Positions 41,814-51,343 of a DNA stretch of 64,000 nt are shown here, in pieces. The notes beneath the pieces are model-generated. The model saw only the letters and a list, made by a program, of their open reading frames with translations. It was not told the origin of the DNA and ran no database searches. Source of the DNA: an uncultured Cytophagales bacterium (GTDB taxonomy: Bacteria; Bacteroidota; Bacteroidia; Cytophagales; Cyclobacteriaceae); the NCBI GenBank assembly GCA_913057175.1, contig CAJXNP010000012.1, positions 124,001 through 188,000 of the forward strand, read 5' to 3'. Positions within the stretch are counted from its first letter, which is position 1. Every line of letters starts with the position of its first letter. The translations under genes were made by a program, and so were the position numbers.

Positions 41814-43223
41814 TTAATTATTGAAAAATCGATCGTCAAAGTTAATCAAATATAATTCATTTGTCGCCCTTGTTAAGGAAGTATATAGCCAACGCAAATA
41901 ATCCTGATCTATTTCAAAATCTCCCCGTAAGCCCTGATCTACAAATACAATATCCCACTGGCCTCCCTGAGACTTGTGACACGTAAGTGAATAGGCGAAC
42001 TTAATTTGCAGCGCATTCAGGTATTCGTGGTTTTGCAAGGCAGATCGAAAGTTTTTTTTCAGCTTCCCGGCAGAGACTTCTTCTAATACTTCATTGTAGA
42101 GCTTCTTTTGCTGCTGCGGATCCAACGCTGCAGATTTACTGTACAAAGTGTCCAAGATAACCTTTACATCAAAAGCTGGCATTTCCGGGTAATCAATTAA
42201 TTTGACACTCAGCGTACCAAACCGAAATCCATACTTTTCTTCGAAATCAATGATTTTTTTAATTTCAAGGAAGTCACCATTAGCAATAAACCCTGCTTCT
42301 GATTCAGGTTCCAGATAGAAATAATTGTTTTTTACTGCCATAATAATATCTCCTGCCTCAAGCTCTTCATCAAAAAATAAAATATTTCTTCTGATCAATT
42401 GATTGTATTGGACGGCCTGCCAGTTTGAGCGGCAAATAATGGTGGTTCTTTCCACTCCATATTTATCGTAAGCATACCTCAGGCCATCTTCCAGCTTTTG
42501 CGCATTGATCCTGTAAATGTCTTTAAATCTCCGGGTGTAAAACTGGATATTCATTTGATTCCTTTTCAACAGATCCCTCAAGTGAGTGGCATTTTCCAAA
42601 ATGCCGGATTCCCGCTCCTGCCTGACCACTTCCGTCAATTCGACAGATTTGACATCCAGTTTATACTGTCGCATCAGGTAGTCAACGTCCAAGCCCGGAC
42701 TATCGGAATTACCTACGGGTGGAAGTTGCGCACCATCCCCTATGACTAAAAGTTTGTTGCTTTTATTTTCAAAAACATAATTGATCAGATCTTTGATCAG
42801 ATTCTGGCTCATAAAACCATTGCTGTCTGATATCATGGATGCCTCATCAACAATAAATACAGTATTTTTATTATAATTCTTTGAACGCTTAAACATCACC
42901 TCCCCGGAATCCCGATCTACAGCACGCTTATAAATGATTTTGTGAATGGTAAAAGCTGGTTTTCTGGAATAGGCATTCATTACCTTGGCTGCTCTTCCGG
43001 TAGGGGCCATAAGTACATACTTTAAATTAAAGAGAGGCAAAACTTCAGTAAGACTACTGATAATTGTCGTTTTACCCGTTCCTGCATATCCCTTTAACAA
43101 AATACAATTTTGAACATTGGTGTTTTTCTCTGTGAGGGAGTTGAACAATTGAAAAGCGATGGTTTGCCCATTGGTTGGGGTGTATGGAAATTTACTGGAT
43201 ATTATTTCTGAAAGAACCGGCAA
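41814..43223 (-). CDS. RecD-like / AAA_30 superfamily 1 DNA helicase
   Basis: Single-subunit superfamily 1B helicase (469 residues) resembling the helicase core of RecD or Pif1/TraA-type proteins. Walker A KGYAGTGKTTII (about 44-55), motif Ia VLMAPTGRAAKVM, Walker B VFIVDEASM, motif III GDGAQLPPVG, motif IV ELTEVVRQ, and the C-terminal YSLTCHKSQGGQWDIVFVD (motif V/VI) with LYTSLTRATNELYL are all intact. No nuclease domain is present, and recB/recC-like genes are not nearby. It is transcribed with the DUF1573 gene. Confidence 0.9.
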   Translation of the reverse strand: MPVLSEIISSKFPYTPTNGQTIAFQLFNSLTEKNTNVQNCILLKGYAGTGKTTIISSLTEVLPLFNLKYVLMAPTGRAAKVMNAYSRKPAFTIHKIIYKRAVDRDSGEVMFKRSKNYNKNTVFIVDEASMISDSNGFMSQNLIKDLINYVFENKSNKLLVIGDGAQLPPVGNSDSPGLDVDYLMRQYKLDVKSVELTEVVRQERESGILENATHLRDLLKRNQMNIQFYTRRFKDIYRINAQKLEDGLRYAYDKYGVERTTIICRSNWQAVQYNQLIRRNILFFDEELEAGDIIMAVKNNYFYLEPESEAGFIANGDFLEIKKIIDFEEKYGFRFGTLSVKLIDYPEMPAFDVKVILDTLYSKSAALDPQQQKKLYNEVLEEVSAGKLKKNFRSALQNHEYLNALQIKFAYSLTCHKSQGGQWDIVFVDQGLRGDFEIDQDYLRWLYTSLTRATNELYLINFDDRFFNN

Positions 43224-43264
43224 AATTGTACAAATAAGAGTATTATGGGAACTAAATTAAACCT

Positions 43265-43297
43265 CAAAGATATTCATAAATTTTGCTCATGAATCAA
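43265..43297 (-). promoter_or_regulatory. promoter of the RecD-like helicase gene
   Basis: On the minus strand TATCTTTG (43265-43272) matches TAnnTTTG, with a TTG element about 22 nt upstream (43295-43297). This would start transcription about 35 nt before the helicase ATG. The -33 part overlaps the first codons of the divergent NUDIX gene. Confidence 0.45.
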
Positions 43298-43789
43298 CAG
43301 GCCGAGGAAGTTTCAAGAATGTACGGAAATAAGTTAAGAGTAAGAGTAAGCGGGATCTGCATTGAAAACAATGAAGTCTTGTTAGTCAATCACCAGGGAG
43401 TGAATGTCGAAAATGAATTTTGGGCTCCTCCAGGTGGTGGAATGGATTTTGGTTTTTCGGCTGAAGAAAACCTAATCCGCGAATTCCGGGAAGAAACGGG
43501 TCTGGAAATAAAAATTAATAGATTTTTGTGTGTTAATGAATTTATAGGGCCGCCGCTTCATGCTGTCGAATTATTCTTTCTGGTAGAAATTACCAATGGA
43601 AAATTAAAAGTAGGTTTGGAGCCGGAATTTAAAAAAGGAATAGAAATTATTAAAAATGTAGAATTCAAAGATTGGAATTGGATACAAAAATCTAAAGCTG
43701 CAAATTTGCATAACTTGTTGAATATCATAACCAGCATTAACGATCTGTCAACGCTGAAAGGATACTTTTTACAAAAAAAAAATAAATGA
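43289..43789 (+). CDS. NUDIX hydrolase
   Basis: Nucleoside-diphosphate-X hydrolase (166 residues) of unknown substrate. The NUDIX box reads GGGMDFGFSAEENLIREFREETGLEI (split: GGGMDFGFSAEENL then IREFREETGLEI). The Glu expected six residues after the first Gly of GX5E is Phe, while the REx2EExG core that binds metal is intact. ATG at 43289 is used; the upstream TTG is unlikely. It is divergent from the RecD-like gene. Confidence 0.88.
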   Translation: MNQQAEEVSRMYGNKLRVRVSGICIENNEVLLVNHQGVNVENEFWAPPGGGMDFGFSAEENLIREFREETGLEIKINRFLCVNEFIGPPLHAVELFFLVEITNGKLKVGLEPEFKKGIEIIKNVEFKDWNWIQKSKAANLHNLLNIITSINDLSTLKGYFLQKKNK

Positions 43790-43860
43790 AATACAAATAG
43801 GATTAATTGTATTTTACCTCACAAAATAGTTATAATTGCAGAAAGTAAACTGAATCAAAA

Positions 43861-44667
43861 ATGAGCCTGACAAAAATAATTAGCATCTTTTTCTTCGTCA
43901 TTGCACTTGGCCTTGCCGGTTATCTGGCCTGGAGTATAAATTTTAAAATCGAAGAGGATGCTCGAATCGAAAGACACGAAAATAAAGTAATTAACAAGCT
44001 GAAGATGATCCGGGATGCCGAGATGGCCTATTTGGCCAATTATGGTAGCTATACCGGAAACTGGGATACACTGGTTAATTTTATCGACACTGGTAGATTA
44101 TACATTACCCAAAGATCAGAAGAAATTTTCACACTTGATTATGGTGCTGATTCTGTTAAAGTAACCATTGATACTATCGGTCAGGTTTCAGTGAAGGATT
44201 CCATTTTTGTAACCAAGCATTCGGTTCCTAGTTTATTGGAAGGCTCGATAGAAAGTATTGATGTTTCACACGGCCAAAGGGTGAAAAAAGGTGATGTTCT
44301 TTATTCAGTCAGAAATGCAAACGGAAAGGTTCTCAGCATGAGATCACCTCAAAATGCAACCGTTCAATCTATTAAAGGGCGTGTTGGTCAGGAAGTTGAA
44401 ACTGAAGAGGAAGTTGTGACAATAGCCTATCCCAGAATTGATAATATTCAAAACCTTCCCTATTTGCCAGATCAAAAACAAAATGGGAATAAGAAATTCG
44501 AATTGTTTGCCGGCAAGATTGTCAGGGGAAATGTTGTCGTAAGTGTATTTGAAGCTAAAGATACAGACCCTGTTAATCCTGCAAGGCGAAAAAGAGGAAC
44601 TGAAGAAGCTAATCCTTTGAAGGTAGGTTCCCGAACTGACGTTTCAACAGCCGGAAACTGGGAATAA
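43861..44667 (+). CDS. membrane protein with pilin-like N-terminus and barrel-sandwich (lipoyl-like) domain
   Basis: A 268-residue protein without a family name I can assign. One N-terminal membrane helix (about 6-26, IISIFFFVIALGLAGYLAWS) is followed by a helical stretch and IRDAEMAYLANYGSYTGNWD (about 51-70), which resembles type II/IV pseudopilin cores (residue pattern xxAxxAYxxxxGxY). From about 135 comes a biotinyl/lipoyl-like barrel-sandwich fold (SIDVSHGQRVKKGDVLYSV and QSIKGRVGQEVETEEEVVTI), without the modified Lys context. The C-terminal 60 residues are polar. It is followed 4 bp later by DUF3822, a likely partner. Confidence 0.7.
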   Translation: MSLTKIISIFFFVIALGLAGYLAWSINFKIEEDARIERHENKVINKLKMIRDAEMAYLANYGSYTGNWDTLVNFIDTGRLYITQRSEEIFTLDYGADSVKVTIDTIGQVSVKDSIFVTKHSVPSLLEGSIESIDVSHGQRVKKGDVLYSVRNANGKVLSMRSPQNATVQSIKGRVGQEVETEEEVVTIAYPRIDNIQNLPYLPDQKQNGNKKFELFAGKIVRGNVVVSVFEAKDTDPVNPARRKRGTEEANPLKVGSRTDVSTAGNWE

Positions 44668-44671
44668 TATT

Positions 44672-45553
44672 TTGATAAGCATAGAAAAAGATAAATACAA
44701 GCTCTTAAAGAAAATAAAGGACCCCAAGTTTAACATTGACAATCTTGAAAATTACTATTTGTCAATTCAACTTGGGGTTCGTGATTTTCAAATATTTATT
44801 TTTGACGGAAAGGATCGTAGAGCGTTACTTCTTGAAGATTACATATTCGAGGAATCAAAAATGCTCACATCTCATCTCGATACACTAAGAACTATATTTG
44901 ATAATCACCACTTGCTATTAGCCGGCTTTTGGAAAGCCGTCACAGTCATTATCAAAAACAGAAAATTCACCATCGTTCCTGAATCATTTTTTCAGAAAGA
45001 ACAAGCCTACCAATACCTAAGCATTAATCATGCGATAGACACCGAATCCCATTCGGTCCTTTCTCTGCATCATCAGAAGGCTTCATTGGTTAATATATTT
45101 GGAATGGAAAGAGAGTTGGTCAATTTCTTTAACAATATTTACATCAATAAAAAGGTGAAGTACATGCACCAGGGAAGCCCATTAATCAATGGGGCTCTAA
45201 AGCTAAATGAAGATGCCTTTATTGTATATGTTGACCGTTTTAACCTTCACATTTCAATTACAAAGTCCGGGAAACTGACTTTTTACAATCAATTCCCTGT
45301 CAAAATTATTGAAGACTTTACCAGATATATCAAACTGGTTGCCAGGGATCAGGGAATTGACCTTTCACAACAAAAAGTCTTGGTTTACGGATTTGTAGGC
45401 CAGAATTCAACACAATACAACTTCCTAAATCAAAATTTAGCCAACCTTCAGTTTGGGGAACGTCCTAAAGGAATCCAATTTGGATACGTATTTGATGAGG
45501 TAGCTGACCATCAATTTTTCGATCTTTTCTCTCTATTTTCAATTGCAGGATAA
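44672..45553 (+). CDS. DUF3822 family protein (actin/PilM-like fold suspected)
   Basis: A 293-residue cytoplasmic protein of the Bacteroidota-specific DUF3822 family: a two-part fold with LSIQLGVRDFQIFIFDGKDR near residues 30-50 and FIVYVDRFNLHISITKSGKL near the middle, resembling the paired beta-meanders of actin-like ATPases such as PilM. The similarity is structural inference from layout, not a sequence match. It starts with TTG at 44672; the next Met is 63 codons in. It follows the pilin-like gene by 4 bp and precedes coaD by 3 bp, a common Bacteroidota arrangement (rsmD, often between them, is absent). Confidence 0.83.
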   Translation: MISIEKDKYKLLKKIKDPKFNIDNLENYYLSIQLGVRDFQIFIFDGKDRRALLLEDYIFEESKMLTSHLDTLRTIFDNHHLLLAGFWKAVTVIIKNRKFTIVPESFFQKEQAYQYLSINHAIDTESHSVLSLHHQKASLVNIFGMERELVNFFNNIYINKKVKYMHQGSPLINGALKLNEDAFIVYVDRFNLHISITKSGKLTFYNQFPVKIIEDFTRYIKLVARDQGIDLSQQKVLVYGFVGQNSTQYNFLNQNLANLQFGERPKGIQFGYVFDEVADHQFFDLFSLFSIAG

Positions 45554-45556
45554 ATC

Positions 45557-46012
45557 ATGGGAAAAAAAGTTGCCATATTCGCAGGATCATTTGATCCATT
45601 TACAATTGGCCACCATGATATCGTATTAAGAGGGTTAAACATATTCGATGAGGTTATTATATCAGTAGGTCATAATCCCAACAAAAAGCGATATTTTGAA
45701 ATAGATCTTATGATGGAAAAAATATCTGAAACGTTCCAAGATAACGAGAACATCAAAGTGATCAAATACAATGTATTGACAGCTGAATTAGCAACAGAAT
45801 ACAAAGCCAATTTCCTGCTAAGAGGTTTAAGAAACACAACTGATTTCGAATACGAGAACAGCATCTCCCAGGTAAATAGAAATCTAAAAAATGATCTGGA
45901 AACCGTGTTTCTGATCACTTCTCCAAAATTCGCCTATATCAGCTCTTCTATTATCAGAGAAGTCCATAAATATGGTGGAAATGTGAGCAACTATATTCCC
46001 TATCAATTATAA
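45557..46012 (+). CDS. coaD: pantetheine-phosphate adenylyltransferase
   Basis: Penultimate step of coenzyme A synthesis, adenylating 4'-phosphopantetheine (151 residues, family length). The nucleotidyltransferase signature GSFDPFTIGHHDIV (TxGH), RGLRNTTDFEYE and the ATP-binding ISSSIIREV are intact. It lies 3 bp after DUF3822 in the same unit. With panC and panD at 61011-62239 three CoA-pathway genes are in this window. Confidence 0.95.
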   Translation: MGKKVAIFAGSFDPFTIGHHDIVLRGLNIFDEVIISVGHNPNKKRYFEIDLMMEKISETFQDNENIKVIKYNVLTAELATEYKANFLLRGLRNTTDFEYENSISQVNRNLKNDLETVFLITSPKFAYISSSIIREVHKYGGNVSNYIPYQL

Positions 46013-46678
46013 TCACATATTGTAGTAGCTTCTGAACACCTGTCTGATCGATGCATAGGAATTATATAAAGCCTGGTAAGCCTCCCGGTCATTCATCCAC
46101 TTCAAATGCTCGATACTCTCTTCAATCTGAGGTTTCATTTCGCTGTCATCCAGACAGTGCATGGTGTACCAGTTAGTCTTCTTCAGGATCCGTTTACCGT
46201 TTCTTTTATAGGTGTGCCAGGTTGTGCAAATCTTTTTCCCAAGCTCTACTTTTATGTTACATTCCTCTTCTACCTCCCTTATTGCACCTTCCTTTGATTT
46301 TTCCCCGGGATCTAACTTGCCCTTTGGCAGATCCCATTTCTTGAGTCGGTAGATCAACAATACTTCTCCTTCCTTAAATACCAAACCCCCGGCAGCTTTG
46401 ATAATTGTATACTTACTCTTGAATAACTTAATCACTTTACTGTAATCATCCACACTGAAAGTGATCTCCTCCAATTTTTTAATTTTATCCTGCTTAAGGA
46501 TCCGTAAAAAAACATCCAGTCTTTTTTTATCGGCATTCTGGATCAAAACCACATCTCTTAAAACCCCAAAATCCGGCTCCGTTTGCTTACAATCTATGAT
46601 ATAATCGAAATGAGAAGTATCAATCAATTCTTCCTTTGAAACAATATTTACCGGAATATCCTGAATGAAAATTTTCAT
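46013..46678 (-). CDS. NUDIX hydrolase with N-terminal extension
   Basis: A 221-residue NUDIX protein. Residues about 1-90 are an extra domain of unknown function. The NUDIX domain follows (KAAGGLVFKEGEVLLIYRLK, then GKLDPGEKSKEGAIREVEEE), with the box G-x5-E-x7-RE-x2-EE intact and the final Gly replaced by Asn (ECNI). ADP-ribose or diadenosine polyphosphate-type substrates are possible but not shown. It is convergent with coaD and divergent from pyrE. Confidence 0.88.
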   Translation of the reverse strand: MKIFIQDIPVNIVSKEELIDTSHFDYIIDCKQTEPDFGVLRDVVLIQNADKKRLDVFLRILKQDKIKKLEEITFSVDDYSKVIKLFKSKYTIIKAAGGLVFKEGEVLLIYRLKKWDLPKGKLDPGEKSKEGAIREVEEECNIKVELGKKICTTWHTYKRNGKRILKKTNWYTMHCLDDSEMKPQIEESIEHLKWMNDREAYQALYNSYASIRQVFRSYYNM

Positions 46679-46767
46679 TAAATCATATTTATTTTGACAA
46701 GATTAACAATATATCCTTAATGAGCAGCTAATTTTTTTATTTTTGTGACCGACTTAAAATATTTGCA

Positions 46768-47406
46768 ATGAACCAGGAGATTTCGAAGAAAATTGCCGGT
46801 GTACTTTTAGAAATTCAAGCCATTAAACTTAGGCCTAACGACCCATTCACATGGGCTTCCGGTTGGAAAAGCCCAATATATTGTGACAACAGAATGTCTC
46901 TTTCCTACCCGGATGCAAGAACGAAAATCAAAAATGCTTTATCAAATTCTATTCGGGAGAATTTTCCGGAAGTTGAGGCGATCGCTGGAGTGGCCACTGC
47001 TGGCATTCCTCAGGGAGCTCTCGTAGCCGAAGCCCTTGATCTGCCTTTCATTTATGTTAGAAGCAAAGCGAAAGTTCATGGCATGGGAAACCAAATAGAA
47101 GGCAAAGTCGTAAAGGGTCAAAAGGTGGTGGTCATCGAAGACCTTATTTCCACTGCAGGTAGTTCACTTAAAGCCATTCAATCACTTCGGGAATCTGAAA
47201 TTGATGTTTTAGGCATGATGGCTATTTTTACATATGAGTTTCCAGTTGCAGAACAAAACTTGAAAGCTGCTAAAGTCCCTGTCTTTACCTTGAGCAATTA
47301 TTCCACTTTGATCGATGTAGCCCTGGAACGCAAAATAATAGATGAATCAAACGTTAACCTGTTACAAGAATGGAGAAAGTCTCCCGAAACCTGGGGAGCT
47401 TCATAA
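46768..47406 (+). CDS. pyrE: orotate phosphoribosyltransferase
   Basis: Fifth step of de novo UMP synthesis, joining orotate and PRPP (212 residues). The N-terminal WASGWKSPIYCDNRMSLSYP block and the PRPP loop KVVVIEDLISTAGSSLKAI are clear, as are GVATAGIPQGALVAEAL and the flexible loop YVRSKAKVHGMGNQIEG. A TATTTTTG box at 46738-46745 fits TAnnTTTG and is the likely -7 element, without a clear -33. Other pyr genes are not in this window. Confidence 0.95.
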   Translation: MNQEISKKIAGVLLEIQAIKLRPNDPFTWASGWKSPIYCDNRMSLSYPDARTKIKNALSNSIRENFPEVEAIAGVATAGIPQGALVAEALDLPFIYVRSKAKVHGMGNQIEGKVVKGQKVVVIEDLISTAGSSLKAIQSLRESEIDVLGMMAIFTYEFPVAEQNLKAAKVPVFTLSNYSTLIDVALERKIIDESNVNLLQEWRKSPETWGAS

Positions 47407-47494
47407 CTGGTATGTCAATAGATAAAAAATGCGAAGTTTCCATCAATCTAATTGAAAAGGGGATTAAATTTGAAATTATTTAATGAATTGAAAC

Positions 47495-50400
47495 ATGCTT
47501 AAAGTAATAACCAAATTTTTTGGTACCAAGTCTGAAAGAGACATAAAAATTATCCTTCCTTTAGTTGAAAAAATAAATGCAGAATACGATCGAATAAGGA
47601 ATATTTCTGATGGTGAGTTGAGGGAGAAGACACGGGAGATAAAGAGTGAAATCAATGAAAAATTAAAATCAATAGACGATCAGCTGGATGGTCTCCACCG
47701 GCAAATAGCTGATCAACCTGATCTGGATATTCACGAAAAAGAGGACATTTTTAATCAAATTGACAAACTCGAAGAGGATCGAAATAAAAAACTGGAAGAT
47801 ATTCTAATGGATGTCCTTCCCCTGGGATTCGCCGTTGTCAAAGAAACAGCGAGAAGGCTCAAGGAAAATGAAAAACTGGAAGTTGAAGCCACCATGTATG
47901 ATCGACAACTTGCCGCTGAGAGGGATTTTGTAGAAATAAAAGGTGATACAGCTATCTGGAAAAATCAATGGACAGCAGCAGGAAATACGATCACCTGGGA
48001 TATGCTGCATTACGATGTCCAGCTGATAGGTGGCATCGTTCTTCACCAGGGAAAAATTGCTGAAATGGCTACTGGTGAAGGTAAGACGCTTGTAGCAACA
48101 CTACCAGCATACCTGAATGCCCTAGCTAAAAGAGGCGTCCATATCGTAACCGTTAATGATTACCTGGCAAGGCGTGATAGCGAATGGATGCGACCTCTTT
48201 ATCAATTTCACGAGCTCTCCTGTGATTGCATTGATAAATATGAGCCCAATTCTGATAACAGAAGGAAAGCTTATCAATGTGATATTACCTATGGAACCAA
48301 CAATGAATTTGGTTTCGACTACTTAAGGGATAACATGGCGCGTGAGACGAATGACCTTGTTCAGCGAAAGCATCACTATGCCATGGTCGACGAAGTTGAC
48401 TCAGTATTGATCGATGATGCACGAACACCTTTGATTATTTCTGGTCCGATCCCCCGGGGAGATGAACACCAGTTCCAGGACATGAAACCCAGGGTACAGA
48501 AACTAATGGATGCCCAAAAGAAATTGATTTCTCAATACCTGGTAGAAGCTAAGAAATTAATCAGCGAAAGAAATGAAAAAGATGGTGGGTTGCCACTTTT
48601 CCGGGCATATCGTGGATTGCCAAAATACAAGCCTCTCATTAAATACTTGAGTGAGACGGGTATCAAACAATTGATGCAAAAAACAGAGAACTTCTACCTT
48701 CAGGATAATGCTAAAATGATGCCTGAAGCTGATGAACCCCTGTATTTTACTATTGATGAAAAAAACAACCAAATAGAATTAACGGAGAAAGGATTGGATC
48801 TTATCACCGGAGAGGGGGAAGATTCCAATTTCTTTATAATGCCTGATATAGGAGATGAAATAGCCAAATTGGAAAATGATGGTGAGTTATCTGAACAGGA
48901 TAAACTTCAGAAAAAAGAAGAGGTCATTTCTGATTATACGGAAAAAGCTGAAAGGATCCATACGGTCAACCAGCTTTTAAAGGCCTATGCTCTTTTTGAA
49001 AGAGACACTGAATATATTCTGGTTGATGGCAAGGTAAAAATTGTCGATGAGCAAACAGGTAGAGTGATGGAAGGTCGCCGGTACTCTGATGGTCTTCATC
49101 AGGCAATTGAGGCAAAAGAAAGTGTAAAGGTGGAAGATGCAACACAAACCTATGCAACCATTACACTTCAAAACTACTTCAGGATGTACCATAAATTGGC
49201 AGGTATGACTGGTACAGCTGAAACAGAGGCCGGTGAATTCTGGCAGATCTATAAGCTTGACGTAATAGTCATCCCAACCAATAAACCAATTGTCAGGGAT
49301 GATAGACAGGATAAGGTTTACAAAACTGTTAGAGAAAAATTCAATTCCGTTGTTGATGAAATTGTCGAGCTAACCGAAGCAGGCAGACCTGTTTTGGTTG
49401 GTACAACGTCGGTGGAAATTTCAGAAGTCTTGAGCAGGATGCTTAACATGCGAAAGCTGAAACATCAGGTACTCAATGCCAAACAGCATCAAAAAGAAGC
49501 TGATATTGTTGCAGAGGCGGGCAAGCCTGGAACCATCACCATTGCAACAAATATGGCAGGCCGGGGAACGGACATCAAACTTACTGCGGAATCGAAATCT
49601 GCTGGTGGGTTAGCCATTATTGGTACCGAACGACATGAATCAAGGCGGGTGGACAGACAGCTAAGAGGTCGGTCCGGTCGCCAGGGTGATCCAGGATCAT
49701 CTCAATTTTTTGTCTCTCTTGAAGATAACCTCATGCGACTCTTCGGATCCGACAGAATTGCCAAGCTTATGGACAGGATGGGGCTTAAGGAAGGAGAGGT
49801 TATACAGCACTCCATGATCACCAAATCGATCGAAAGAGCTCAGAAAAAAGTTGAAGAAAACAACTTTGGTATTCGAAAGAGATTGCTGGAATATGATGAT
49901 GTCATGAATTCTCAACGTGAAGTGATTTACAAGAGAAGAAAAAATGCCCTGTTTGGCGAAAGACTTCAGCTTGATCTGGCCAATATGATGTATGACACAT
50001 GTGAAGACATTGCTATCAGAAGTAAAAATTCTGAAGATTATGATAGCTTTAAGCTGAATGTCATCTCAGTTTTGGGAATGGATTTTAAAATTGAAAGAGA
50101 TGAATTTCTGAAAACAAAACCTGAAGAGTTGGTTCAGAATTTATTTGCGGAAGCTGAAAATCACTACAAACAAAAAAATAAAATAATATCAGAAAAAGCT
50201 GTCCCCATTTTTCAGGATATCCAGAAGAATAAAGGAGCGACAGTTAAAGAAGTTTTAGTGCCTTTTACCGATGGGAAAAAACAAATTGGTGTTGCAACAA
50301 ATCTCGAAAAGAACATTGAAACAAATTGTAGTGAATTAATTGAATCCCTGGAAAAATTCTCTGCCTTAGCTATAATTGATCAGGCCTGGAAGGAGCATTT

Positions 50401-50851
50401 AAGGGAGATGGACGATCTGAAGCAGTCAGTTCAAAATGCAGTATATGAACAAAAGGACCCACTCCTGATTTATAAATTTGAAGCGTTTGAATTGTTCAAA
50501 CAATTTGTTGCAAAAGTAAACGAAGATACCATGTCGTTCTTAACAAAAGCTCAAATCCCCGTTAGAGATCCGAGCGAAGTTCAGGAAGCGGTAAACAGAA
50601 GAAGAGCACGTGAAAGCTACAAAACATCTAAAGAAGAATCTAAATCTTTGCTGAGCGGAGGAGGGTCGCAAGAGGGAAAAACCCGTCAGCCAGTAGAAAG
50701 GCATACCCCTGTAAAATCCGAAAAAGTTTACGGTCGAAACGATCGGATAACCGTTCAATATACGGATGGAACCATCAAAAAAGACGTTAAATTCAAAAGC
50801 GTCGAAGAGGATATCAATACCAATAAATGTGTTGTACTAGAAGATAAGTAA
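47495..50851 (+). CDS. secA: preprotein translocase ATPase SecA
   Basis: Motor ATPase of Sec protein export, acting at the SecYEG channel (1118 residues, the long Bacteroidota form with an insertion around 330-450). Walker A MATGEGKTLVATLP (about 190-203), DEVDSVLIDDARTPLIISGP, MTGTAETEAGEF, ATNMAGRGTDIKL and RQLRGRSGRQGDPGSSQFF are intact. The C-terminus ends in a short TVQYTDGTIKKDVKFKSV tail and lacks the CxCxSGKxYxxCH zinc motif. The next gene starts within the stop (TAATG), so the lipoprotein downstream is coupled. Confidence 0.95.
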   Translation: MLKVITKFFGTKSERDIKIILPLVEKINAEYDRIRNISDGELREKTREIKSEINEKLKSIDDQLDGLHRQIADQPDLDIHEKEDIFNQIDKLEEDRNKKLEDILMDVLPLGFAVVKETARRLKENEKLEVEATMYDRQLAAERDFVEIKGDTAIWKNQWTAAGNTITWDMLHYDVQLIGGIVLHQGKIAEMATGEGKTLVATLPAYLNALAKRGVHIVTVNDYLARRDSEWMRPLYQFHELSCDCIDKYEPNSDNRRKAYQCDITYGTNNEFGFDYLRDNMARETNDLVQRKHHYAMVDEVDSVLIDDARTPLIISGPIPRGDEHQFQDMKPRVQKLMDAQKKLISQYLVEAKKLISERNEKDGGLPLFRAYRGLPKYKPLIKYLSETGIKQLMQKTENFYLQDNAKMMPEADEPLYFTIDEKNNQIELTEKGLDLITGEGEDSNFFIMPDIGDEIAKLENDGELSEQDKLQKKEEVISDYTEKAERIHTVNQLLKAYALFERDTEYILVDGKVKIVDEQTGRVMEGRRYSDGLHQAIEAKESVKVEDATQTYATITLQNYFRMYHKLAGMTGTAETEAGEFWQIYKLDVIVIPTNKPIVRDDRQDKVYKTVREKFNSVVDEIVELTEAGRPVLVGTTSVEISEVLSRMLNMRKLKHQVLNAKQHQKEADIVAEAGKPGTITIATNMAGRGTDIKLTAESKSAGGLAIIGTERHESRRVDRQLRGRSGRQGDPGSSQFFVSLEDNLMRLFGSDRIAKLMDRMGLKEGEVIQHSMITKSIERAQKKVEENNFGIRKRLLEYDDVMNSQREVIYKRRKNALFGERLQLDLANMMYDTCEDIAIRSKNSEDYDSFKLNVISVLGMDFKIERDEFLKTKPEELVQNLFAEAENHYKQKNKIISEKAVPIFQDIQKNKGATVKEVLVPFTDGKKQIGVATNLEKNIETNCSELIESLEKFSALAIIDQAWKEHLREMDDLKQSVQNAVYEQKDPLLIYKFEAFELFKQFVAKVNEDTMSFLTKAQIPVRDPSEVQEAVNRRRARESYKTSKEESKSLLSGGGSQEGKTRQPVERHTPVKSEKVYGRNDRITVQYTDGTIKKDVKFKSVEEDINTNKCVVLEDK

Positions 50852-51342
50852 TGAAACAAGTTTTTAGTCTATTGATAAGTGGCATGCTTTTGTGGCAATG
50901 TTCCCAAAAAACTGTTCCACAAGCAGATTATTCCGATTTCAAAGAAGATTTGAGTTCAATTAAGCCTCCTATTGATTCTATGGCAAAAGCTGAATCAACA
51001 GAGATTGAAAAAGCTCCCTATGCGGCTCCAACTTTTGATCAGACAAGAGAAATGAACGCATTGATCGATAGTCTTTCAGAAGATAATTTGGACAAAACTT
51101 TCAGGTTTTACACGGTACAGGTTTATGTTGGAAATAGCCGGGAGGACGCCAATGAAATACGGTCTAAGGTATATAAAATTATTCCAGATGAAACCCCTAG
51201 GCTGGAATGGTCGCAGCCAAATTTCCGCGTAAAGGTTGGCAAATTTGAAAGTCCACTCGATGCTCACAAAACTTTCAACACTTTGAAAAAATCCTTTCCG
51301 GGTGCTGTCCTGGTAAGTGAAAAAGCTTTTTTAAACGATTAA
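50851..51342 (+). CDS. putative lipoprotein with SPOR-like C-terminal domain
   Basis: A 163-residue envelope protein. The N-terminal MKQVFSLLISGMLLWQCSQK looks like a lipoprotein signal, with a relaxed lipobox (LWQC, Cys17). A low-complexity linker follows and the C-terminal ~75 residues (FRFYTVQVYVGNSREDANEI, then PNFRVKVGKFESPLDAHKTF) resemble a SPOR/RNP-like peptidoglycan-binding domain. It overlaps secA by one base, which suggests co-expression with the export motor, although a functional link is unproven. Confidence 0.75.
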   Translation: MKQVFSLLISGMLLWQCSQKTVPQADYSDFKEDLSSIKPPIDSMAKAESTEIEKAPYAAPTFDQTREMNALIDSLSEDNLDKTFRFYTVQVYVGNSREDANEIRSKVYKIIPDETPRLEWSQPNFRVKVGKFESPLDAHKTFNTLKKSFPGAVLVSEKAFLND

Positions 51343-51343
51343 C

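Noticed and set aside
43790-43813. AATACAA/TTGTATT hairpin as a NUDIX terminator
   Set aside because: Only seven AT pairs with no T-run; too weak to support.
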